Part shown: in pieces, positions 11,335 to 20,400 of the stretch
Numbering within the stretch: position 1 is the stretch's first letter
Layout: each line of letters opens with the position of its first letter
Origin: Delphinus delphis
Lineage: Eukaryota; Chordata; Mammalia; Artiodactyla; Delphinidae
Length of the DNA: 64,000 bases
Reading direction: 5' to 3'
Assembly: GCF_949987515.2 (NCBI RefSeq)
Contig: NC_082702.1
Location: 52,297,600-52,361,599, forward strand
Made by a program: the position numbers and the translations under genes
The notes under the pieces: generated by a model
The model's input: the letters and a program-made list of their open reading frames with translations, nothing else
What the model was told of the DNA's origin: nothing
Database searches by the model: none

Positions 11335-12335
11335 TAAGTCTATATTTATTGTGTATCAATTATATTCCATGCATTGTTTTAGAGGCTGGCGATACAGTGA
11401 TAAATAAACTAGGAAGTTCCTGCCAGGCCTCATGAAACTTATAATCAGAGGAGACACACGATACACAAATAAACGTATATTATTTTAGGTACTCATTGAA
11501 TGCAGTGAGGAAAAATGAAGGAGGTTGAGGGAAGCATTCATTATACAGGAAGATAAGTGAAGGCCTCTCTGAGGAGCTGACATTTGAGCTCTGATGTATG
11601 TAGAAGGAAAGATCAGGGCTTCCCTGGTGGCGCAGTGGTTGAAAGTCCGCCTGCCGATGCAGGGGACGTGGGTTTGTGCCCCCGTCCGGGAAGATCCCAC
11701 ATGCCGCGGAGCGGCTAGGCCCGTGAGCCATGGCCGCTGAGCCTGTGCATCCGGAGCCTGTGCTCCACAACGGGAGAGGCCACAACAGTGAGAGGCCCGT
11801 GTACCGAAAAAAAAAAAAAAGAAGAAGAAGGAAAGATCAAAGTCTGAGAATATGAGGAAAGACATTTCCAAGCTTAGAAATCAGCCAGTGCAAAGGCCCT
11901 GGGGTGGGCATCTGTGAGGCCTGTCCAAGGAACAGCAAGAAGGCCAGTTTGGTTAGTGCACATCGAGGGAGAGGAGAGTGGTAGGAAATGACATCACAGA
12001 GGAAGTACGAGGCCCACATCTCTCAGGGCTTTCTACTTTGGACTTTTTTTCCCTAAGTTTGATTGGAAGCTATTGGAGGGTTTTGTTTTGGGAAGCAACT
12101 GGATCTGATTAACTTACAGTGAGAAAGAACTCATAAGCGGGCTAGAGGAACAGGGAGCACAGCCTAGGAGGCTATTGCAGGAGTCCAGGGGGAGCTGACT
12201 GGTGGCTGGACTCAGGTGGTACTGGTGGGGGTCAGGAGATGAGGCTGGACTCAGGACACAGTCTGCAGGAGAAGCTGCAGGGTTTGCTAGTGAATTGGAT
12301 GAAGGGCATGAGAAAAAAGAGCAAGAATGTCCCAA
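11335..12335 (-). repeat. L2, antisense, about 800 bp, split by a CHR-2 SINE
   Basis: GATACAGTGATAAATAAAC, AGGCCTCTCTGAGGAGCTGA, GTGCAAAGGCCCTGGGG, GGAACAGCAAGAAGGCCAG and GGAGGCTATTGCAGGAGTCC give the reversed L2 order across about 1 kb. Confidence 0.8.
11616..11825 (+). repeat. CHR-2-type SINE, sense, with exact TSD
   Basis: GGGCTTCCCTGGTGGCGCAG ... GTACCG and poly-A. The 14-bp duplication AGAAGGAAAGATCA is at 11602-11615 and 11826-11839. Confidence 0.96.
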
Positions 12336-12539
12336 AATCTCTGTCCTTGGTTAAACGAATGATGCTACCACTTTATTTGGGGAATGATTAGGTTTAAGGG
12401 GTGAAATCAGGAGTTTATTTTCAACCAGAGATGTTAGCCTGCTGTTGCATAGACCAGCTTGGAGTTCATGGGGGTACTGTGGAAAACAAGCGAAGTAGTC
12501 CCTTGTGGATAGAAAAATCCCAGTTCTCCCTACTTATTA

Positions 12540-12650
12540 ACATTTATTCATTCAGCAAATATTTATTGAGTACCTACTGTGTGTCAGGCCCTGTGCCAGG
12601 TGCTGGGAATACAGCATGGATTTGCCCAGAAACATACACTATCTTCATTA
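12540..12650 (-). repeat. L2 3' end, antisense
   Basis: TTCATTCAGCAAATATTTAT, GAGTACCTACTGTGTGTCAG and GTGCCAGGTGCTGGGAATAC. Confidence 0.75.
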
Positions 12651-12894
12651 CAGCTTAATTAGTTCACTGGTTTCTGAGACACTTCTCTGAATATTGTGTA
12701 AATATATAGAATCAACTCTCAAGGGTTATAAATACTGAGATGTTCTCTGACTCAGCAATTTGGAAGAGCTCAGATTCTCGGAAAGAAAGGAGCTATATAT
12801 AGCTTTGGACAAATGACAGATTTACCTAATAAAATATTTGAAGACTGCCTTAAAATGAATCAGAAGAGACTGCCTCAACCAAATTAATGTTTAT

Positions 12895-13060
12895 GAAGAG
12901 TCAACTTGGTGTAATGGAAAAGCTTACAGGGCTGGAAGGCAGAAGCTCTGGGCCTGTCTGTCCTGCCCAACTAGATCACAGGTATGACCTTGACTGAGTC
13001 CTTCATCATCTTGCTTCAGTTTTCACTTCAATAAAATGAATCCACTGAAGGCAGTATTTT
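12895..13060 (+). repeat. MIR, sense, decayed
   Basis: GTCAACTTGGTGTAATGG, CTAGATCACAGGTATGACC and CTTCAGTTTTCACTTC follow MIR order weakly. 13070-14190 holds another old L1-like trace (13210-13330) and nothing else recognised. Confidence 0.5.
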
Positions 13061-14194
13061 CCAAAGCGCTTCCAAACTACTAATTTTTTTCTTTGCATTA
13101 TCTTCTCCTGGACTCTTATTCCTCTTTCTAACATTTATTTAAAAATAAAACCCCAAACTCCAAGGTGATTCTTCTTTCTTCTGAGGGTTCATTTTTTGAA
13201 GCAAAGTATTTTCTTTTTGCAAATGAAACGTGTTTTTTTCCTGACTGTAAAATGATACATGTTCAGAAAAGCACAGAGAATAAAAAGTCCCTACAATGAT
13301 ACCATGGAGGTAACTATGTCTGTTTTCACCATCAGTGCCTCTGCAACAGGTATCATATTAGCAGGTGCTTAATAAATACTTATTGAATGAATGACTACTG
13401 TTAGTATCTTGTGAAAACATCCTTTTTAGTCTTCAGAGGAAAAAAAGAATCCTTTCTCTGGGGTTATTTAGCCTCTGAAGAGGCTATAGTTATAGCCACC
13501 AGAGACTGAAACTTGCTGGGACTGTATCGAATCTCTGAGATTACACATTTCACAACAGCTGATGTCTGTTATCTATGGAATGTAGGGAAACAATAACACT
13601 AAATACACCACTCTGATGGCCATAAACAATATCAAGGGTGGCTCGGTTTGAGCAATATCAAGAAAGGCTGCGAAACAGTCCATGGTCTAACCAGGAGTGG
13701 CTCTGGTAGCAGCTGCCCCACAAGTCCTTCCTCCCACACTTGGGCCCTCTTCCTTCCCTACCGAACCAAGGTGAGGTTTTTTGGGGCACTTGAGTTCAAC
13801 TCAACAATTTTTATTGAGAATCTAGCATTCTTTCGATTGTTAACTCCCTTCTCAGTAAACCAAGATGGTCTTCTGATTGCCTCTGGAAATGAATGGAAGC
13901 CAGATCCTGTCTGCAGACACATGCTGTATCTTTTTTTCTCAGATGGAATTCGTGGCTAATGTTGAAAAACTGGGACACTGGACATGTGGATCTGAGTTTT
14001 CAGATCTCTTGAAAAATCGCTGGATTTGGCACCCATGGGCCCTCATCACCTGGAGCAATCAGCTGGAAGTGAGGGCAAGCCTCCCACCTGACACAGGGGC
14101 TGTGTTCTTCAGCTCCCTGTGGTCCCACCTGCCCCTACTGTGCTATATCCTGCCTCCTGGGCTCATTCACCCAACTTGCCACCTCTAACAGATT

Positions 14195-14460
14195 ACGGGA
14201 CGCATTCAGGGATAACCCACTGAGCACCAGGCACTGTGCAAGTCTCTTGGAATACATAAACGCAACACAGCTACTACCCTGGAGGAGCTCGCGTATAAAC
14301 CAGTTAATTACAGTGCAGCGAGCTAAATGCAGCACAGAAGGCATGACCATGGCACAGCATGGGGTCTCTGCCCTGAGAAACTGGTTGGAGGTTCTCTGAA
14401 GGTCACTGAGCTGGATTTTGAAGGATGAATATGAATGATTCAGGCAGGTGGTTGGTGGGG
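14195..14460 (-). repeat. L2, antisense
   Basis: ACTGAGCACCAGGCACTGTG, CTGGAGGAGCTCGCG and GAAGGATGAATATGAATG follow reversed L2 order. Confidence 0.55.
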
Positions 14461-14944
14461 AATATTGCAAACAGTGGGGGTGGAATGGAGAGCATTTATA
14501 AGATCTTCTGCCGAATTGCTGCCTGTTGCACAGGGGAAACTCTCAAGCCAGCAACTACCTTTCCCCTGATTGATCCTGGTCTGTCTACAACCCTCTGCCC
14601 AAGTTCTCCCATACCTTCCTTCTGTCAAAACACCAGAGAAGGTTACCTCTACCAGGAAGAGCCTGCCTGACTAATCCCCATTCACCTCCAGTTACTTCAA
14701 CTAAGGCAACACTCCCATTCTGGAAAAACTGGCTACCTGAGGGTGATTCTGTTATTTGAGCTCTTTGTTTTGTTTTGGAACCTCTGACATTTGAAGAATA
14801 GACCAGCATTCCAAGTAATTGATCAGTGTTTATCAAACACCTATGTATTTGATTGGAACTCTTTCTGTCATATATATCATTTTTGGCTCCAACAACGACC
14901 CAGTTGAGAAAGAAGACAAACACAAACTGAAAACAGACTGCAAT

Positions 14945-15130
14945 TCAGAAAACATTTATTAAATGCCTGATATTCACAATTTTTAAAATACCTCCATCCA
15001 TCCAACATTTACTGAGCACTAATAGGGCCAGGCAGTGAGCTTGGCACCTAGAAATGGAGATGCACTGAAATATACAAGCTAGCAGGAGACATGGATAAAT
15101 AAACCCCTTACAGTAATTTTCCTGCCAGAG
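14945..15130 (-). repeat. L2 3' end, antisense
   Basis: CATTTACTGAGCACTAATAG, CAGTGAGCTTGGCACC and GGAGATGCACTGAAATATAC. Confidence 0.55.
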
Positions 15131-15234
15131 CAACGTTCAAAGTACAGCAATAACTTTAAAAAGAAGTGTTGACTGCTCCCATGAATACTGGGCAGGTATC
15201 ACGGAGAAGATAAGCTCCAGCTGCCTATCTTATT

Positions 15235-15740
15235 GACTTTGTATCATGACATTTTACAACATACACAAAAATATAGAGACGAGTACAACGAATCTCCATG
15301 TACCCAATGACCCGGCTTTAAAAGTAGTAACTCATAGCCACTTTTTTTTCTATTATTATTATTTTTTTAACAGCTTTATTGGAGTATAATTGCTTTACAA
15401 TGGTATGTTAGTTTCTGCTTTATAACAAAGTGAATCAGTTATAAATATACATATGTTCCCATATCTCTTCCCTCTTGCATCTCCCTCCCTCCCACCCTCC
15501 CTATCCCAACCCTCTAGGTGGTCACAGAGCACTGAGCTGATCTCCCTGTGCTATACGGCTGCTTCCCACTAGCTATCTATTTTACGTTTGGTAGTGTATA
15601 TATGTCCATGCCACTCTCTCACTTTGTCATAGCCACTTTTGATTCATTTATACCTCCACCCACTTCACTCCATCCCTTTGTTTTGTTTGGAAGCCAATCC
15701 TAGACGTTTTAATCATTTCATCCATAATACTGAGCTGGAA
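15235..15740 (-). repeat. Ancient L1-like repeat split by a young L1
   Basis: GAATCTCCATGTACCCAATG, CCGGCTTTAAAAGTAG and, after the insertion, TTTATACCTCCACCCACTTC and AAGCCAATCCTAGACG are contiguous pieces of one old repeat. Confidence 0.6.
15346..15628 (-). mobile_element. 5'-truncated young L1, antisense, with exact TSD
   Basis: CAGCTTTATTGGAGTATAAT, TTTCTGCTTTATAACAAAG, GGCTGCTTCCCACTAGC and ATGCCACTCTCTCAC are the reversed cetartiodactyl L1 3' UTR. The 13-bp duplication CATAGCCACTTTT is at 15333-15345 and 15629-15641. Confidence 0.93.
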
Positions 15741-16139
15741 ATGTCTGGACTTTCCGCTAGTAACGTCCTTCTCCCAATCTCTTCTTTTGCCAGTGACTAC
15801 GCCACCAGAGTTATATACCCTGATTCCCACCAGTAACCCCAAATCCTTGACTGGTTCAGGGTAAAGATCCAAGACTTTATTGGAGCCTCTGAGTTGACAG
15901 AAGGAAAAGCCTGAGCTGATCCAGTGAAAACCCCATCCTGCCTTATCTGGAATACTGAACATATTCTTTTGGTCCTTGGCCTTTGTAAAACTGCTAATTT
16001 CTTATAAGCTTGTTGAGCCCCTAATGTGTGGACAAAACGGGTGCTACATTCCACATTCCCATGTGCCCTTAGCAACCTTCCCAGAAACCTCAGACAGCAT
16101 GGGGCTTGCTCTGCAGGCCAAGCTGCCCCAGATTTGCTT

Positions 16140-16670
16140 CCTGTCACCACCTTGATCTTCATTGGGTGGGGAGCCTGGTCACATCTGAACATCTGGCCTC
16201 TCTACCTTCCACCCCTTCAGCGTTTCTCTCTCTCTCTGAAATGTACCAACATCATGCAATTAGTTACTCAACCCAGAACATTATCCTGGACTCCCTCTCC
16301 CTTCTAATTCTGCCTATTTGTTTACATCCATCCACTACTGTCCACCTCCATCATCACCCTTCCATCCAGGCCACCATTCTCTTCCCTCAAGTACGGCAAT
16401 ATTTAAGCACTTTTCTGCCTTTGGCAACCCCCCCCCCCCCACACACACACCAATTCTCCACGCAGCGGCTAAGTGATCGTGAAACGACCTGCTAAAAACC
16501 CTCTCATGGTTCCTAACACCTACGGGATCAAGACCAACTTCCTTATCACTGCTAAGGAGGCCCTGCTTCTGCTCCATCTCCTCCCTGGCCGGCAACCCAA
16601 ACGCTCTTTTCAAGGCCTGGTTTCTCGGGTCTCTATGCTCTTACCTGGGAAGCGCCTTTTCTCTCGTAAA
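16140..16670 (+). repeat. L2, sense, internal part
   Basis: AACATTATCCTGGACTCCC, CTGCTAAAAACCCTCTCATG, GGATCAAGACCAACTTCC and AGGCCTGGTTTCTC parallel the L2 sense sequence. Confidence 0.5.
16428..16451. repeat. Poly-C run followed by (AC)n
   Basis: Thirteen C residues are followed directly by an AC dinucleotide run, a simple repeat prone to length change. Confidence 0.9.
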
Positions 16671-16719
16671 TAGTGAACGCTACAACTACCGCGCCCTCGC
16701 TTACATGCGTTATCTCCCA

Positions 16720-16870
16720 TGAATCCGCAACAACACTAAGATATCATCTTCATTTTGCAGACGGACAAATTACGGATGGGCACCTTACCCATGGTAACAC
16801 AGCTAGTGAGTGGAAGAGCCGAGACTCGGATTCAGACTCACGGCGCCAGAGACCACGGGCTTAACCACCG
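16720..16870 (-). repeat. MIR, antisense, next to the CpG island
   Basis: CATCTTCATTTTGCAGACGG, GGTAACACAGCTAGTGAGTG and GAGACTCGGATTCAGACTC follow the reversed MIR core, ending with CGGGCTTAACCACCG. Confidence 0.75.
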
Positions 16871-16985
16871 AGTGCCAGCCTACCCGCACACCCCTCCATC
16901 GCTGCAGCGATCGCTCTCAGCGGCGGACCGCGCCCGGCACCGCCCGTTCGGCGACCAGCAGCTCAGTAGGAGGAACGAGGCTTCG

Positions 16986-16991
16986 GATTGG
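16986..16991 (-). promoter_or_regulatory. Inverted CCAAT box (GATTGG), candidate NF-Y site
   Basis: GATTGG sits in the GC-rich island about 290 bp before the GAN start codon, a position typical for NF-Y boxes in TATA-less promoters. Motif match only. Confidence 0.45.
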
Positions 16992-17052
16992 CAGCCTCCG
17001 GCGACGCCGGGGAAGAGGGAGGGCACAAAGGCGCAGGGGCGTCGCGCAGAAA

Positions 17053-17060
17053 TGACGCAA
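17053..17060 (+). promoter_or_regulatory. TGACGCAA, CRE/ATF-like site in GAN promoter
   Basis: The octamer TGACGCAA is a one-base variant of the CREB/ATF consensus, inside the CpG island about 220 bp upstream of the start codon. Motif match only. Confidence 0.35.
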
Positions 17061-17103
17061 CACCGCGGCTCCTTAAAGGCGCCGGACTCTCGAGCGGCGC
17101 ACG

Positions 17104-17113
17104 GCGCAGGCGC
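17104..17113 (+). promoter_or_regulatory. GCGCAGGCGC, candidate NRF1 site
   Basis: This is a close variant of the palindromic NRF1 consensus GCGCATGCGC, which is common just upstream of start sites in CpG-island promoters. It lies about 165 bp before the GAN ATG. Motif match only. Confidence 0.45.
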
Positions 17114-17258
17114 GTTCCGGAGGCTCCCGATTTTGCTCGCATCGCTGGGAGCCGGCCCGGGCAGACGGGCGCGAGCGGGCTGTGCAGACGGGGCGTGCGT
17201 TGGACGCGGGCGGCTCGAGGGGTCCGTTTGGGCGGCGTCCGGAGCCCGACCAGCGGGC

Positions 17259-17279
17259 TGAGGAGCGGGCGCCGCGATG
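17259..17279 (+). promoter_or_regulatory. GAN: GAN translation start context with upstream in-frame stop
   Basis: An in-frame TGA at 17259-17261 is followed by five codons and then GCCGCGATGG, a strong Kozak context. This fixes the gigaxonin start at 17277. Confidence 0.9.
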
Positions 17280-17443
17280 GCCGAGGGCAGCGCAGTGTCA
17301 GACCCTCAGCACGCCACGCGCCTACTGCGAGCGCTCAGCTCTTTCCGCGAGGAGTCCCGCTTCTGCGACGCGCACCTGGTCCTCGACGGGGAGGAGATAC
17401 CGGTACAGAAGAACATCCTGGCGGCTGCCAGCCCGTACATCAG
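17277..17443 (+). CDS. GAN: GAN exon 1, coding part (residues 1-55)
   Basis: This exon encodes the N-terminus and the first part of the BTB domain, including the stretch FCDAHLVLDGEE that forms the start of the BTB fold. The start is the ATG at 17277, with purine at -3 and G at +4 (strong Kozak context). An in-frame TGA at 17259-17261 lies only 15 nt upstream, so no longer N-terminus is possible in this frame. The exon ends in AG followed by the donor GTGAAG, leaving a phase-2 junction inside an arginine codon. Compared with the human protein as I recall it, residue 14 is Thr rather than Ala. The exon lies inside the CpG island. Confidence 0.97.
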
Positions 17444-20400
17444 GTGAAGAGGGGGCCGGGCGGGGCCGCGCTGCCCGGAGCCCGGGGGCGGGGCGAGGCG
17501 GGCGTGTCCCCGGAGCCCCTGGTCCCCACCCCCCAGCTGCCGGGGTCCCTCTGGTCACCGCTTAGCGCGGTGTCCCTCCCGGCAGACACCCCGGCCGGGC
17601 CCCACTCGTTGCCTCCCCGCAGGACAGCTCCTATGGCTTCGGCCGGGCCGGGCCCGTGCCCCCCACAGGACCCCACTCCCCCTGGAGTTGACCCCGGACC
17701 TCAGTCCCCCCGCCCTCCCTCCTCGAGTTCCCACCGCCCGGCCCTGGCCGGGGCCTCAGAACCCCGGAGGCCCCCAGACGCCGTCCTGGGCCGGACCCGG
17801 CCCCGCGACCGCGAGCAGGGCTTGGGCGGCGCCCGGGAAGAGCTGCCTCCTCGCCCCGGCCCAGCCCGCGGATCCCTGGTGAAGTTTGCCGGCCGTTCGC
17901 CTCCAAATCGACACATAGTGGGCCGGGCCCAGCGCCGCGAAAGCGGCCAGGGAGCGTCCCTTCCGCGGAGAAGCCAAACAAATACCTCCTCTCCGAGTGT
18001 TGGCAGAGGGAAAACCCTGTCGGATCTTTTTCTTAGGATGGACGATCCGACACCCCCTCCCCCCCAGCCCCAAGTTCTTCGCAAAAGTGACTTTCCACCC
18101 TTTGTGGGAACTCCTTTTAAAGAGAAGGGTAGTGCGTTATAGACGTTAAAGTAAGCTGTAGCACATTTTAAAAGACTTACTGTAATTCTCAGGATGCTGT
18201 TACAGCCCGAGGACCATGAGATTTTAGCGACTTACAGAAAGCATTTAAAACAAAGCTTAACCTGGTTTGCCAGCTCAGCTAACGAGGTGAATTAAAGGTT
18301 GATAGGACAGTGCTCATACAAGTGTGTCACATCTTGAGAGGGCTCTTATGTTACAGCAACTTTCTTGCAAACTGGGTTACTCTTTCAATAAAAAAAAAAA
18401 AAATGCTAGAAGCTGGAGAAACTGCCTAGTAAGCTGGTTAAATATAGACTAATAGTAGAGAATGTCACTATAATTGACAGGTCAGAAAAGGCAAAATGAT
18501 GTGCGCTGCATTCTTAGTGCATTGTCCTAGCAGAACTCGGCACACAAACTGCATTTTAACCTTTGCATTGGCAGACATTTGTGCTAAGTCAGAAGCAGTT
18601 CAAGCGCTCTGGTAACTTCTGGCTCCTCCTGGCTCTCTTAAATCCACTTGCACTCTTTCTTTGTGGATTTAAAGGTGCGGTTGGGGTGAGTTGTCATTAG
18701 TGTGGATTTAGATTGCCAACATGACAGATATCTCATAGCTGGCAGTTCAGAGCTTTGAGCAGTCAATATAAAATTGGCATCAGCAAGCCAGCGTCTTCCC
18801 TGTATCCAAAGTATTCCCTGTTTGGGGAAATGGTTAGGAAAACTACTTTAGATGTATTAGTGTAGTTTTGTAAGTGACATCCAGCTGGCTTAAAAGAAAA
18901 TTGCAAATCACCAAATACATGCTCTCTATTCCCTTTCCGTGGTTCATTTTTCTCCATAGCACTTGCCACTATAATATACCCTATATTTTATTCATTTACT
19001 TTGTGGATCTTCCCCACCCACAGTGTAAGCTCCAAGAGGCCAGGGACTTTCCTTTCGTTCATTACCGTATCCCTGGCACACAGAAAGACCAGTGCCTAGT
19101 GGTTAGCAGATGGGCTGAAGCAGGGACTGCCTTCCTTTATGCCACAGAAGACTGGACATGAGAGGACCGGCCCTGGTGCGTTTCCATTTCAGATGCTCAG
19201 TTGTCCCTGATTGAGAAGAGCCCTGCACCTGCTTTCTGCTCCCAGCTTTCACTCTTCTGCGAGTTGTCCATAGATGACTTCATCTTGGCTTCAGCTCACT
19301 AGTCTGATAAATGAGGGATAAAATGCGTCTTCATCTCATTTAATCTTTGACCCACACTGTGAAGAAGTAGGTAATAGTGCTTTGAGCCGCTCACAGGTCT
19401 GCACACAGGTTTCCAAAGGTAGTGGTATCACTGCTATATCTGCTGAATTAGGAAAGGTGGGGCATCCGCTTGTGACGTGGTGGCACGTACGAGAATATTT
19501 AGTAATGTGAAATGTTATTTAGACTAGCAGTATTTTTTTTATCTATTTTTAGTTTTTTTTTTAAGATTTATTATTTATTTATTTATTTTATTCTTGGCTG
19601 CGTGGGTCTTAATTGCGGCACGCGGGATCTTTGTTGGGGTACACGGGATCTTTCATTTTGGCACGTGGGATCTTTCGTTGCGGCGTGGGCTCTTTGTTGC
19701 GGTGTGGGCTCTTCGTTGCGGTGCACGGGCTTCTCTCTAGTTGTGGCCTGCGGGTTTTTCTCTCCCTAGTGGCGTGCAGCCTCCAGGGCATGTGGGCTCT
19801 CTAGTTGAGACGCGCGAGCTCAGTAGTTGTGGCGTGCGGGCTTGGCTGGCGCGCGGGCTTGGTTGCCCTGCGGCATGTGGGATCTTAGTTCCCCCGACCA
19901 GGGCTCGAACCCGTGTCCCCTGCATTGTAAGGCGGATTCTTTACCTCTGGACCACCAGGGAAGTCCCGCTAGCAGTAATTTAGATGTGAAATATTACTAA
20001 TCGTAGTAGCAGAGCCTAAAGGGACTTCAGACCCCTCTAATCCAATTCTGTTACTTTCCAGATGAAGAAGTGGTGCTCGGTGGGCATTAGCGATCTGTAT
20101 TACAGTGAGGTTATTAGCACTTAATGGTTGAACTAGGATTAGACCGTAGGTTAATGACACCTAGTCTCCTACTCGTTTACCATACCAAGCTACAGCATTA
20201 CTCACATGTAACTATTCTTTACAAGTCAGTAAGCGGTAGAGTTTACACAATATGTTATGATTTACGTGCTTATTAAGTACTTTCACATGCTGTCTCACTT
20301 TGATTTTCATTTTCAACCATCTTGTCCAGTAGGCAGGGCAGATATTTTTGACATTTTACAGATAAATATGAATTAGTCAATATGTGTTTTTTCAGTGACT

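Larger units (their letters stand above)
16870..18000. promoter_or_regulatory. GAN: CpG island spanning the GAN promoter, 5' UTR and exon 1
   Basis: Base composition changes sharply here to very GC-rich DNA with frequent CG dinucleotides, from the CCGCGCCCGGCACC region near 16.93 kb to about 18.0 kb. It is the only such stretch in the window and encloses the gigaxonin start codon. This is the usual form of a TATA-less housekeeping-type mammalian promoter. No TATA box is convincing. The exact transcription start cannot be fixed from sequence alone; candidate motifs cluster at 16985-17115, giving a 5' UTR of perhaps 100-200 nt. Confidence 0.88.

Noticed and set aside
15797..16192. Minus-strand open frame of 131 codons
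   Set aside because: No recognisable domain, overlaps another frame on the + strand, and lies in repeat-rich intergenic DNA upstream of GAN.
1..16700. Possible 3' exons of BCO1, the gene expected upstream of GAN by mammalian synteny
   Set aside because: I looked for carotenoid-oxygenase-like segments and found none. The region contains only repeats and plain intergenic DNA, so BCO1 probably lies further left.
17182..17565. Possible upstream frame overlapping the GAN start (127 codons)
   Set aside because: It begins with GTG, not ATG, runs through the exon 1 donor into the intron, and has only low-complexity Arg/Ala/Pro content.
17631..18084. Several minus-strand open frames (105-127 codons) in the CpG island
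   Set aside because: They are shadows caused by high GC content; there is no conserved pattern or splice structure.
16988..18142. Open frame of 384 codons on the + strand across the CpG island
   Set aside because: It opens with TTG, is mostly Arg/Pro/Gly/Ala as expected for GC-rich DNA with few stops, overlaps GAN exon 1 in another frame and reads through the GAN splice donor. It has no family resemblance.
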